64,000 nucleotides of DNA, from contig NZ_JAMZEG020000001.1 in assembly GCF_024435075.2 (NCBI RefSeq), positions 744,001-808,000 on the forward strand, read 5' to 3'. The stretch's first letter is position 1, and each line of letters begins with the position of its first letter. The notes beneath the pieces were generated by a model. It was not told where the DNA came from, ran no database searches, and worked only from the letters and a program-made list of their open reading frames with translations. Source of the DNA: Marinomonas maritima. Its GTDB lineage: Bacteria > Pseudomonadota > Gammaproteobacteria > Pseudomonadales > Marinomonadaceae. Below are positions 55,089-64,000 of the stretch, one piece after another. Made by a program: the position numbers and the translations under genes.

Positions 55089-56393
55089 ATGAAGTATTCA
55101 ACTCTAAAGCCAATGACGTTGTCGTCACCTATTCGTTTCAACCCTGAGTGGGTTGATGACCTATTCATGCAGGCGAAAACAGTGTGGGTTGGTTTTAGTG
55201 GCGGAGTGGATTCTCACGTATTACTTCACTCTTTGGTGAATCAGCTCACGTCAGAGCAAAAGCAAAAACTGGTGGCGATTCATATTCATCATGGGCTGAG
55301 TGCGAATGCGGACAACTGGCTTAAACATTGTGAATTGATCTGCAACGACCTTGGTGTGAATTTTGTTACTGAACATGTACAACTTAAAGCTCAAGCTTCT
55401 CTTGAAGACGCTGCTCGTAATGCCCGTTATCACGCTTTTCAAAAACATATTGGTAATCGGGGGGTTATATTGTTGGCCCACCACGCTGGGGATCAAGTCG
55501 AGACGGTTTTGTTTCGACTCCTTAGAGGCACTGGTGGAAAAGGGTTAGCCGGTATTCCCGCAGAAAGATCATTAGGTGAAGAAGGTGCTAAATTAATTCG
55601 CCCCTTATTGTATGTATCCAAAGCAGAGGTTGAGAGTTACGCTCAACAGCAGCAACTTGATTGGATTCAAGATGAATCTAACGCAGATGAGCGTTTTACA
55701 CGAAACTTCCTCCGCCAAAGTGTCGTCCCTATTCTTAAAGAACGATTCCCCAAAATGGAGCAAAATATCGCTTCCAGTGCGCAACGTATCGCCACCGATT
55801 ACCGCATGCTAGCGCAATTATCTAGCCAGCAATTAGGTGTTTGGTGTAATGAGCTTGGTGGCTTAAAATTATCCTTTATTGCGGATAAAGCGCGAGAGGA
55901 GCGGCTGTTTTGGCTGCGTCAATTTCTGCAACGAAAAGACACATCGTTGACTCATTCTCAGCTAGAAAGTATTGATGATATGTTTGCGAGTGGAGAAGAT
56001 AAGCAGCCTGAGTTTGTGTTTTCTTCTGGGCGCCTTATGCGCCATCAAAATGTTATTTATCTATTACCCCTTGATCAAGCCGTCGTGCTGGCACCGCTTG
56101 TCTCAGGTGAGGTATTGAAGCGTCCTTTTGACGAGATTTGTGTTCGCGGAAGTAACAACTGTACACTAAAAGCGCGTCCCGAAGGCGCAACACTTATCAT
56201 GCCGAATGGTAAAACTCGAAAACTGAAAAAATGGCTCAATGATCAACAAGTTGCAAGCTGGTGGCGAGAGCATCTTCCGTATATATATCAAGATGATACG
56301 CTGATTGCCATTGGAGACCTTTGGTGTCATCCCGATCATTCTCATCTCGATATCGAATGGCGGATTAATCTAAGTTTACCGCTGCCTAAATAG
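55089..56393 (+). CDS. tilS: tRNA(Ile)-lysidine synthase
   Basis: Modifies C34 of tRNA-Ile(CAU) to lysidine so it reads AUA; essential in most bacteria. The 434-residue protein has the PP-loop 'GFSGGVDSHVLLHSL', 'HIHHGLSANADNW' and 'HHAGDQVETVLFRLLRGTG', followed by the C-terminal tRNA-binding domains. The start is uncertain: ATG 55089 has a weak AGG site. ATG 55113 is also reasonable, and a start at 55050 would fall at the accA terminator. The 1.3 kb between its end and pyrG is accessory. Confidence 0.93.
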   Translation: MKYSTLKPMTLSSPIRFNPEWVDDLFMQAKTVWVGFSGGVDSHVLLHSLVNQLTSEQKQKLVAIHIHHGLSANADNWLKHCELICNDLGVNFVTEHVQLKAQASLEDAARNARYHAFQKHIGNRGVILLAHHAGDQVETVLFRLLRGTGGKGLAGIPAERSLGEEGAKLIRPLLYVSKAEVESYAQQQQLDWIQDESNADERFTRNFLRQSVVPILKERFPKMEQNIASSAQRIATDYRMLAQLSSQQLGVWCNELGGLKLSFIADKAREERLFWLRQFLQRKDTSLTHSQLESIDDMFASGEDKQPEFVFSSGRLMRHQNVIYLLPLDQAVVLAPLVSGEVLKRPFDEICVRGSNNCTLKARPEGATLIMPNGKTRKLKKWLNDQQVASWWREHLPYIYQDDTLIAIGDLWCHPDHSHLDIEWRINLSLPLPK

Positions 56394-56411
56394 AATGTGT
56401 TCAATTTGTGA

Positions 56412-56632
56412 CTGTTTGGCGGAAAAGCAGCTCGCATCGTTGACGATTTGGCAGGTCGCATCAGCGATCAGCTTTACGACGAATTACAGGCGTTGGTCGA
56501 AGAGTCTAATCAACTTGAGGCGATTCAAGGTATGTTTTTGCGTATTAACCTAACGTTTGAAAGAAGTGCCGAGTCGATTTTTGATCAAAGGCGCTAGTGA
56601 ATGAGTTTGGCAAAGCGTTAGACTTTTATTAG
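56412..56632 (+). pseudogene. Decayed gene fragments, possibly Mu-like prophage gp29/gp30 relic
   Basis: A frame open from 56412 to TAG 56595-56597 has no start codon (TGA at 56409-56411 precedes it). It encodes 61 well-formed residues, including 'AARIVDDLAGRISDQLYDE' and 'LQALVEESNQLEAIQGMFL'. This resembles the C-terminal helices of Mu gp29-like (DUF935) portal proteins. A GTG overlapping its stop (56597) opens a second short frame, 'NEFGKALDFY', stopped at 56632. It looks like the N-terminus of a gp30-like head protein, whose gene follows gp29 in Mu-like phages. The family match is from memory and tentative; that these are coding remnants is more secure. Confidence 0.45.
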
Positions 56633-57298
56633 CCAATCGGCCTGATTTCTATAGCGTGCGACCAGCTCGGCATTCAGCCCGTCGCTCTGATTAATTCTCT
56701 GCATGGCTTGTTCGTGACTGAACCCCCAAGCCTTCATGTGACGTTGCGCTAAACGTTCAATGGCAATGTCCAAAGGAATGTCTAAGAACCAATGCTCATC
56801 AAACAAGTCTTTAGACGCTTGCCAGCCGTCTTGCTGATGCAACAAGTACAAGCCTTCCACTAATATGACGTTAGCGCCTTTGTTGATCGTCAGGTCGTCT
56901 TCAATTGGATCACCTACTGAATGATCAAAGCTCGGCCACAAAACACTTTCTTTTCGATGGCTCCGCTTAATTTTTTCAACGCGCTCAATAAAGGCAGTGC
57001 TATCAAATGTCCATGGCGCCCCTCGCCTTTCCAACGCTTCTTTTGCATTAGGTAGTGCCTGAAGTTGGGCTTTTGAAAGATGAAATCCGTCCATTGAAAG
57101 ACAAACAACCTGTGCGTTTGGTTGATCTGAAAAATGAGACATTAAATAGTCGGCTAACGTGCTTTTCCCTGAACCTGGCCCGCCTGTTAAGCCAATAAGT
57201 GTGCGCTCCGGTTTGTCTAGAGCGGTTCGGATTTTTAATAAAGCGTTCTTTACACTGGAAGAGTGAGCGAAAAAATCATTGGCTTGTAAATACGTCAT
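56618..57298 (-). CDS. YggC-like P-loop kinase (uridine kinase-like family)
   Basis: A 226-residue cytosolic protein with a Walker A 'GLTGGPGSGKSTLADYL', 'CLSMDGFHLSKAQLQ', 'RRGAPWTFDSTAF' and 'WPSFDHSVGDPIEDDL'. 'NVILVEGLYLL' carries a Walker B-like acidic residue. This pattern matches the YggC/FrcK branch of the phosphoribulokinase/uridine kinase superfamily. The substrate is not certain; sugar or nucleoside phosphorylation is likely. It is transcribed opposite to tilS and pyrG and ends inside the phage-like relic, so it appears to be an addition to the conserved tilS-pyrG junction. Confidence 0.8.
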   Translation of the reverse strand: MTYLQANDFFAHSSSVKNALLKIRTALDKPERTLIGLTGGPGSGKSTLADYLMSHFSDQPNAQVVCLSMDGFHLSKAQLQALPNAKEALERRGAPWTFDSTAFIERVEKIKRSHRKESVLWPSFDHSVGDPIEDDLTINKGANVILVEGLYLLHQQDGWQASKDLFDEHWFLDIPLDIAIERLAQRHMKAWGFSHEQAMQRINQSDGLNAELVARYRNQADWLIKV

Positions 57299-57332
57299 GG
57301 ATCATCCTATTTTTAATTCTTATTGGCTCACT

Positions 57333-57536
57333 TTAGCATGAAGTGTTATTGCGCTTTAGCGATTGTATATGAACCAAGGGTATGCTTTTCTTCGCAACCA
57401 TTAAAGCGAATAAAGAACCAATACGAGGAAAAAACTCGGGTGTAATGCCATCAACGTGTCTATGAATAAATGGTAGGGAAGCCAGTGTGTATAGCGGAAA
57501 ATGTTTTGGAAGTATCGCTTGGGAATTCGACGTCAT
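57333..57536 (-). CDS. Possible small protein, unknown
   Basis: A 67-residue open frame, ATG at 57536 with AAGGGC about 8 bases upstream, ending 34 bp before the kinase gene on the same strand. No signal, clear membrane segment or known motif; it contains 'HRHVDGITPEFFPRIGSLFAL'-like hydrophobic stretches. It could be a gene remnant or a chance frame. Confidence 0.25.
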   Translation of the reverse strand: MTSNSQAILPKHFPLYTLASLPFIHRHVDGITPEFFPRIGSLFALMVAKKSIPLVHIQSLKRNNTSC

Positions 57537-57568
57537 AAGAATGCCCTTGGTATAACGATCAAGTCAAA

Positions 57569-57612
57569 CCTTCACTCAATGTAAAACAGCTGTGTTTTAC
57601 ATTGAGTGAAGG
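57569..57612. repeat. Perfect 20-bp inverted repeat with GCTG loop
   Basis: CCTTCACTCAATGTAAAACA (57569-57588) and its exact reverse complement (57593-57612) enclose four bases. No T-run follows on either strand. It lies about 95 bases upstream of pyrG. Apart from this repeat and the doubtful ORF, I see nothing else in the 409-bp gap 57299-57707. Confidence 0.9.
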
Positions 57613-57707
57613 GGCTCACGATGTTATTATTTCCCCCCGTCCTGAAGGCGCATTTATATGTGTCATCAAATCTCATTTTTTCACATTTTAAGGCGGGTTA
57701 AACACTC

Positions 57708-59342
57708 ATGGCGACACGATATATTTTCGTTACAGGCGGTGTAGTTTCATCTCTTGGTAAAGGTTTGGCAGCGGCATCTTTGGCGGCCATCCTTGAATCT
57801 CGTGGTCTAAAAGTCACCATGCTAAAGCTGGATCCCTACATCAATGTGGATCCTGGCACTATGAGTCCTTTCCAGCACGGCGAAGTGTATGTCACAGAAG
57901 ACGGCGCCGAAACTGATCTAGATCTTGGCCATTACGAACGTTTTATTTCTACTAAAATGGGCAAGCGTAATAATTTCACCAGTGGTCGTGTTTATCAACA
58001 TGTTCTTAAAAAAGAACGTCGTGGTGAGTACCTTGGTGGAACCGTTCAGGTTATTCCTCACATTACAGATGAAATCAAACGACGTGTTATTTCTGGTGCT
58101 GAAGGCGCAGACGTTGCGTTAGTTGAAATTGGCGGTACTGTTGGTGATATCGAATCACAACCTTTCTTAGAAGCTATTCGTCAATTAAAAGTAGAATTGG
58201 GTCCACGTCGAGCATTGTTCATGCATTTGACACTGGTTCCTTATATTCGAACTGCTGGCGAAACCAAAACCAAGCCTACTCAGCATTCCGTCAAAGAGCT
58301 TCGCTCTATTGGTATTCAACCTGACATTCTTATTTGTCGTTCTGAAGTGTCTATTGAAGCACCAGAACGTAAGAAAATTGCGTTGTTTACTAGCGTTGAA
58401 GAACGTGCGGTTATTTCTCTTCCAGATGCTGATACCATTTACCGTATTCCTCAAATGCTGAATGACCAAGGCTTAGATAGCTTGATTGTTGAATATTTTA
58501 ATCTAGATTGCGATATGCCAAATCTGGATATTTGGAACAAAGTTACTCAAGCGAAACTGAATCCAGAGAAGCAAGTCAATATCGCCATGGTAGGAAAATA
58601 CATGGAGTTGTTGGATGCTTATAAATCTTTGATTGAAGCCATGGATCATGCTGGCATTCATGCTCGTACGAAAGTTAAACTTCACTACATTGATTCTGAA
58701 AGCATCGAAGAAAAAGGCACAGAGTGCCTAAAAGGAATGGACGCGATTCTTGTTCCTGGTGGTTTTGGTGAGCGTGGTGTAGAAGGTAAAATATTGACAG
58801 CTCAGTATGCTCGTGAAAACAAAGTGCCTTATTTAGGTATTTGTTTGGGTATGCAAGTAGCGGTTATCGAATTTGCTCGTAATGTGGCAAATTTAGCCGG
58901 TGCTCACAGCACCGAGTTTAATTTAAAAGCAGAGAACCCAGTCGTTGGTCTGATTACAGAATGGACGAATGCAGAGGGTTCCAAAGAAATCCGGTCAGAG
59001 GAATCCGATCTAGGCGGCACGATGCGTCTTGGTGCGCAGAACTGTAATCTTACTGAAGGCACAAAAGCCTTTGATGCTTACGGTAAAGCAGTGATTAAAG
59101 AGCGCCATCGTCATCGTTATGAAGTGAATAACTTTTATGTAGCTGGGTTAGAGAAAGCAGGTCTGACGATTTCAGGTCGTTCAGAAGACAACTCTTTGGT
59201 TGAGATGGTAGAAATTGCAGAACATCCTTGGTTTGTCGCTTGTCAGTTCCACCCAGAATTCACTTCAACGCCTAGATATGGACACGGCCTGTTCAGTGCC
59301 TTTGTACATGCGGCATTGAAATATGCAGGAAAAGAAAAATAA
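57708..59342 (+). CDS. pyrG: CTP synthase
   Basis: Makes CTP from UTP, ATP and glutamine. The 544-residue protein has the synthetase start 'RYIFVTGGVVSSLGKGLAAA', 'KLDPYINVDPGTMSPFQHGE' and 'GTVGDIES'. A glutaminase domain follows with the nucleophile Cys in 'YLGICLGMQ' (near residue 380) and the His/Glu pair in 'CQFHPEFTS'. AGGCGGG lies about 9 bases before ATG. eno follows after 51 bp with no terminator between them; no kdsA lies between pyrG and eno, as in E. coli. Confidence 0.97.
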   Translation: MATRYIFVTGGVVSSLGKGLAAASLAAILESRGLKVTMLKLDPYINVDPGTMSPFQHGEVYVTEDGAETDLDLGHYERFISTKMGKRNNFTSGRVYQHVLKKERRGEYLGGTVQVIPHITDEIKRRVISGAEGADVALVEIGGTVGDIESQPFLEAIRQLKVELGPRRALFMHLTLVPYIRTAGETKTKPTQHSVKELRSIGIQPDILICRSEVSIEAPERKKIALFTSVEERAVISLPDADTIYRIPQMLNDQGLDSLIVEYFNLDCDMPNLDIWNKVTQAKLNPEKQVNIAMVGKYMELLDAYKSLIEAMDHAGIHARTKVKLHYIDSESIEEKGTECLKGMDAILVPGGFGERGVEGKILTAQYARENKVPYLGICLGMQVAVIEFARNVANLAGAHSTEFNLKAENPVVGLITEWTNAEGSKEIRSEESDLGGTMRLGAQNCNLTEGTKAFDAYGKAVIKERHRHRYEVNNFYVAGLEKAGLTISGRSEDNSLVEMVEIAEHPWFVACQFHPEFTSTPRYGHGLFSAFVHAALKYAGKEK

Positions 59343-59393
59343 GTAGATCAAACAAGCAGTTTGTGATTCTTCATTTATTTTAAGAGGTTTGTT

Positions 59394-60695
<1,302 letters not shown>

Positions 60696-60710
60696 TCACG
60701 CCTTGATCTA

Positions 60711-60740
60711 AAAGGGGAGAACTTGGTTCTCCCCTTTTTT
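60711..60740 (+). terminator. Rho-independent terminator after eno
   Basis: AAAGGGGAGAAC pairs with GTTCTCCCCTTT around TTG, followed by more T. Confidence 0.94.
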
Positions 60741-60817
60741 TATATTTTTTTGGTTCAATTCCTTTGCTTTTAATTTTATGGTAAGGGTAATGTTTTTCTT
60801 AGGTCGTAGAGGATGTT

Positions 60818-61096
60818 ATGGCGCGTTTGTTACTTGTCTTTTTTGTCTGTGCCATTGGCTATCAATCTTACCATTTGTATTTTGGTGAGCAGGGCGTTAA
60901 GCGGCAAGAAGAGTTAGCAAAGCAAATTGCCTATCAAGAGCGTATTAACTTACGTCTGAAACATCGAAATCAAGCGCTTAGAGCACAAGTCCATGATCTG
61001 CGCCTTGGAGAAGAGGCGGTAGAAGAGCATGTTCGCAGTGAACTTCAATATATAAAAGATGGAGAAGTCTTTTATCGTATGGTGAATAAAAAGTGA
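60818..61096 (+). CDS. ftsB: Cell division protein FtsB
   Basis: Small bitopic protein of the FtsQLB divisome complex that signals to septal peptidoglycan synthesis. The 92-residue protein has a membrane segment (about 3-20), then a coiled coil (about 28-60, 'LAKQIAYQERINLRLKHRNQ') and the conserved end 'VRSELQYIKDGEVFYRMV'. It precedes ispD, with stop and start overlapping (GTGATG), the classic eno-ftsB-ispD order. Confidence 0.93.
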   Translation: MARLLLVFFVCAIGYQSYHLYFGEQGVKRQEELAKQIAYQERINLRLKHRNQALRAQVHDLRLGEEAVEEHVRSELQYIKDGEVFYRMVNKK

Positions 61097-61827
61097 TGCC
61101 ACCATTGTGGGTTATCATCCCCGCCGCCGGCGTAGGTCAGCGTATGCAGGCCAACTGCCCGAAACAATATTTATTACTTGCTGGTCAAACCATTCTAGAT
61201 CGCACTATCAATATTTTTATGTCGCACCCTCGTATTGCTGGCGTGATTGTTGGTATTAGCGCTGGTGATGCTTATTGGTCAGACTCTAAATGGCATAATC
61301 ATGATTTTGTGCACACGTTTGTGGGTGGAAGTGAGCGTAGCGATACTGTGCAAAAAGGCTTGCGTTACATGATGGATGTCACGGGTATCCACCAGCAAGA
61401 CGTCTTGGTTCACGATGCGGCGCGACCTTTGTTAACGTATGCGGCACTAGATCGAATTATTGATCATTCCTCCAGTCAGGGGGCGATTTTGGCTATGCCA
61501 GTTAAAGACACCGTGAAGCTTCAACTTTCCGGTCAAGCGTCGGTTGAAACAACGCTTGACCGGAGTGCTATTTGGTTGGCTCAGACGCCACAGAAATTTC
61601 CTTCCCAAGCGCTCTTAAATGCCTTAAGAAAAGCGCAGACTGAAGGCGTGTCAGTAACCGATGAGTGCTCTGCGATGGAGTTTGTTGGTTGGCATCCAGA
61701 TCTTGTAGTGGGAGAAAGTAGTAATATCAAAGTGACATTACCTGAAGATCTGCAGATTGCAGAGGCGCTTTTTTCTTACCTTTCAATAACAAATCTTTCA
61801 AATTTTAATACAGAGTGCAGTCCATAG
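61096..61827 (+). CDS. ispD: 2-C-methyl-D-erythritol 4-phosphate cytidylyltransferase
   Basis: Third step of the MEP pathway: MEP plus CTP gives CDP-ME. The 243-residue protein has the nucleotide loop 'PAAGVGQRMQANCPKQY', 'VGGSERSDTVQKGL', 'VHDAARPLL' and 'TDECSAME'. ATG 61096 overlaps the ftsB stop by one base; GTG 61093 is an alternative. The C-terminus has a short extra tail after 'LPEDLQIAEAL'. Confidence 0.95.
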   Translation: MPPLWVIIPAAGVGQRMQANCPKQYLLLAGQTILDRTINIFMSHPRIAGVIVGISAGDAYWSDSKWHNHDFVHTFVGGSERSDTVQKGLRYMMDVTGIHQQDVLVHDAARPLLTYAALDRIIDHSSSQGAILAMPVKDTVKLQLSGQASVETTLDRSAIWLAQTPQKFPSQALLNALRKAQTEGVSVTDECSAMEFVGWHPDLVVGESSNIKVTLPEDLQIAEALFSYLSITNLSNFNTECSP

Positions 61828-61843
61828 CATAGGAGTAATTATC

Positions 61844-62350
61844 ATGATGCCGTTTCGTATTGGCCATGGTTTTGATGTTCATAAATTTGGTGAAGGTGAT
61901 CACATTGTATTGGGCGGTGTGTCTATTCCCTACTCTCAAGGGCTGATTGCCCATTCCGATGGTGATGTCGCTCTACATGCATTGACAGATGCCTTGTTAG
62001 GCGCAGCAGCGCTTGGCGACATAGGTAAGCATTTTCCAGATACTGATGCTGATTTTGCTGGCGCTGACAGTCGTCTTTTATTGAAACGCGCTTATCAAAA
62101 AATACAGTCGCTTGGCTTTTCGGTTGGCAATGTCGATATTACGATTATTGCGGAGGCACCAAAAATGCGCCCTTATATTGATGTCATGCGTGCGAATATA
62201 GCGGCAGATTTAGCGGTGAGTATCGATGCTATCAATGTGAAGGCAACGACAACAGAAAAGCTGGGTTTTACGGGTCGTAAAGAAGGTATTGCGGTTGAGG
62301 CCGTCGCGCTTATTTTTAAACAGGCTCATTTTAATCAAGGTAATGTATGA
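61844..62350 (+). CDS. ispF: 2-C-methyl-D-erythritol 2,4-cyclodiphosphate synthase
   Basis: Fifth step of the MEP pathway, forming the cyclodiphosphate from CDP-ME 2-phosphate. The 168-residue protein has the zinc ligands in 'GHGFDVHKF' and 'ALTDALLGAAALGDIGKHFPDTD', and 'ATTTEKLGFTGRKEGIA' near the end. Two adjacent ATG codons could start it; AGGAG is well placed. It overlaps truD by 4 bp. Confidence 0.96.
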   Translation: MMPFRIGHGFDVHKFGEGDHIVLGGVSIPYSQGLIAHSDGDVALHALTDALLGAAALGDIGKHFPDTDADFAGADSRLLLKRAYQKIQSLGFSVGNVDITIIAEAPKMRPYIDVMRANIAADLAVSIDAINVKATTTEKLGFTGRKEGIAVEAVALIFKQAHFNQGNV

Positions 62351-63441
62351 ATACCGAATGGCGATATGCTTGGTCTAAGCCAACAGTCACTGGGGATTTG
62401 AAAACCCATATACAAGACTTTTATGTTGAAGAGCAGTTAGGGTTTGAGCCTGATGACAAAGGCGAATTTTGTTATGTTTTCATCGAAAAACAAGGCGTGA
62501 ACACAGACTTCCTTGCGAAACGCTTGGCCGAAATAACAGGTATTGCACCCAATAAAGTGACTTACAGCGGTGTCAAAGATCGACATGCTTGTACTCGCCA
62601 ATGGTTTTGTTTGCATGTTTTGAATCAAGAGGCGGATTTTTCGACGCTTCAGGACGCTTTTAAAGAGCCTGAAAGTGTTCGTGTGATTGCGCAACTGCGC
62701 CATTCTAAAAAACTGCGCACGGGAGCGCATTTGTCGAACCGCTTTGTTATTCGTTTACGTGAAGTGGTTGGTGATTTAGATGAGCTTGAAGGACGTTTGA
62801 ACCTGATTAAACAAGGTGGCGTGCCTAATTATTATGGTCCGCAACGTTTCGGCATAAACGGTAATAATTTGCACCACGGCAAGGGGTTTGTTCTGAAAGG
62901 GCGGCAAAGTCGCCGTAAATTGCCGAAGACAGAATCCTTTTGGTTATCGGCTATTCGCTCTTGGTGTTTTAATGAAGCATTAAGCGATCAAGTTGAAAGT
63001 GGCATGTGGTCACGTCTATGTGATGGTGATATTGCTCAGTTTCAGCATAAACATGAACAGTTTCGAGTCAAAGAAATTGGTGCGTTGATGCATCTTAATG
63101 TGATGCGTGGTGAGATAAGCCCCGTATTGCCACTCATCAGTGAGGGTTGGGAGGCTGGCACGGGGGCCCAACGTGAAGCGGCTATTAAAAGTTCTCTAAC
63201 GCAAAGTATGGATTTGGTCAATGCACTTATCGCGTTTGATCTTTCAAGGGACAGCCGCTTAGCGCGTCTTGTGCCGATGAATATGGCGTGGGAATTGCTA
63301 AGAGATAATGAAGGGAGTGCGCAGTTGATCGTGGAATTCTCGTTACCAAAAGGGTGTTTTGCGACCAGCGTTTTGCGCGAAATGATCGATTTTACAGATA
63401 AGTCAGCAGAGAAACATCATGAGAGTATTGATCGCCAATGA
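62347..63441 (+). CDS. truD: tRNA pseudouridine(13) synthase TruD
   Basis: Makes pseudouridine 13 in tRNA-Glu. The 364-residue protein has catalytic Asp78 in 'TYSGVKDRHACTRQWF' and 'GGVPNYYGPQRFG'. The TruD insertion domain follows, and 'FSLPKGCFATSVLREM' lies near the C-terminus. It overlaps ispF by 4 bp and surE by 23 bp, an overlap also known in E. coli. Confidence 0.95.
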   Translation: MNTEWRYAWSKPTVTGDLKTHIQDFYVEEQLGFEPDDKGEFCYVFIEKQGVNTDFLAKRLAEITGIAPNKVTYSGVKDRHACTRQWFCLHVLNQEADFSTLQDAFKEPESVRVIAQLRHSKKLRTGAHLSNRFVIRLREVVGDLDELEGRLNLIKQGGVPNYYGPQRFGINGNNLHHGKGFVLKGRQSRRKLPKTESFWLSAIRSWCFNEALSDQVESGMWSRLCDGDIAQFQHKHEQFRVKEIGALMHLNVMRGEISPVLPLISEGWEAGTGAQREAAIKSSLTQSMDLVNALIAFDLSRDSRLARLVPMNMAWELLRDNEGSAQLIVEFSLPKGCFATSVLREMIDFTDKSAEKHHESIDRQ

Positions 63442-64000
63442 TGATGGGATTGACGCGGTTGGTATACAAATACTTGCTCAACGTTTACAGCAAGAGTATG
63501 ACATTTTAGTCGTAGCGCCGGATCGTAATCGTAGTGGTGCGAGTAACTCTTTGACTTTGACTCGTCCAGTACAGCCTATTATGGTTGAAAAAAATAGATA
63601 TCGAGTCGATGGTACACCGACGGATTGTGTTAATTTGGCGTTGTCAGGAATGATTGATGGTGATGTGGACTTGGTGATTTCGGGCATTAATCATGGAGCC
63701 AACTTGGGTGACGATGTGATTTACTCGGGGACTGTCGCGGCGGCGATGGAAGCTCGTCACTTAGGTCGTCCTGCGTTGGCGGTGTCCTTAGTTGGCCATA
63801 AGTATTTTGAGACGGCTGCAGAGGTCGTAGTACGGCTGATGAAGGACTCTCATACACTTGCCTTGCCTGCTGGTATTTTATTGAATATCAATGTACCAGA
63901 CGTTCCTTATAGTGAATTAAAAGGCATTCAGGTTACGCGTCTTGGTTATCGTCATAAGGCGCAAGCGCCGGTCTCTGCTAAGCATCCACGAGGGTTACCC
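63419..64000 (+). CDS. surE: 5'/3'-nucleotidase SurE (3' partial)
   Basis: Metal-dependent phosphatase for nucleoside monophosphates and short polyphosphate, linked to stationary-phase survival. The frame starts at ATG 63419 inside truD and runs off the window after 194 codons. The metal site 'MRVLIANDDGIDAVGI' (Asp8, Asp9), 'PDRNRSGASNSLT' with the third ligand Ser, 'VDGTPTDCVNLAL' and 'SGINHGANLGDDVIYSGTVAAA' with the Asn ligand are all present. About 55 residues are missing at the end. Confidence 0.95.
   Translation, partial: MRVLIANDDGIDAVGIQILAQRLQQEYDILVVAPDRNRSGASNSLTLTRPVQPIMVEKNRYRVDGTPTDCVNLALSGMIDGDVDLVISGINHGANLGDDVIYSGTVAAAMEARHLGRPALAVSLVGHKYFETAAEVVVRLMKDSHTLALPAGILLNINVPDVPYSELKGIQVTRLGYRHKAQAPVSAKHPRGLP

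Noticed and set aside
59343..59393. Missing kdsA between pyrG and eno
   Set aside because: pyrG-eno adjacency is the normal E. coli arrangement, so absence here is not informative.
63419..63441. truD-surE overlap of 23 bp as a sign of misannotation
   Set aside because: Both reading frames carry clear family motifs and a similar overlap is known in E. coli.

Overview
The window is about 64 kb of moderately AT-rich core chromosome from a gammaproteobacterium. Gene order points to the Pseudomonas/Oceanospirillales side. Examples are kinase-cysM-rlmD-relA-mazG, ppc-adk-tsaB-(uppP)-rsmJ, dapC-glnD-map beside rpsB-tsf-pyrH-frr, and dnaE-accA-tilS-pyrG-eno-ftsB-ispD-ispF-truD-surE. A marine Marinomonas-like bacterium is my best guess; this is an inference from synteny, base composition and protein style, not a database match.

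Layout. 1-4266: the 3' end of a PBP1b gene, an orphan periplasmic solute-binding protein, and divergent glgA/glgC for glycogen synthesis. 4267-10952: ribE, then lepA-lepB-rnc-era-recO-acpS (pdxJ, often found between recO and acpS, is absent). 10919-13978 (minus): a GacS/BarA-type hybrid histidine kinase preceded by a small Cys-rich lipoprotein gene. 14115-25598: cysM, rlmD, relA, mazG, ppc, adk, tsaB, uppP, rsmJ. 25607-27105: slyX, a membrane-anchored cold-shock-domain protein and tpx. 27175-36024 (almost all minus): panD, two unknown small proteins, dapE, then yffB-dapD-dapC-glnD-map, with one small lipoprotein gene wedged in on the plus strand. 36360-53970: rpsB-tsf, pyrH-frr, uppS-cdsA-dxr-rseP-bamA-skp-lpxD-fabZ-lpxA, lpxB-rnhB-dnaE. 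54055-64000: accA, tilS, a small accessory stretch, pyrG, eno, ftsB-ispD-ispF-truD-surE (surE runs off the end).

How the genes work together. The long plus-strand run from rpsB to dnaE couples translation factors (S2, EF-Ts, RRF) with envelope building: undecaprenyl and phospholipid precursors, BAM outer-membrane assembly and lipid A. The dap genes feed lysine and peptidoglycan, ispD/ispF/dxr feed isoprenoids, and relA, glnD and the hybrid kinase are global regulators of starvation, nitrogen and lifestyle.

Nearly everything is housekeeping, and I see no CRISPR array, tRNA, rRNA, intact insertion sequence, toxin system or obvious defence island. I did not find a convincing undescribed multi-gene system. 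The parts most worth a second look are small: a perfect 29-bp inverted repeat next to a consensus DnaA box (4438-4506), a short accessory stretch between tilS and pyrG with a possible Mu-like prophage relic and a perfect 20-bp hairpin, in-frame tandem repeats in glgA, the lipoprotein-kinase pair, and the membrane-tethered cold-shock protein.
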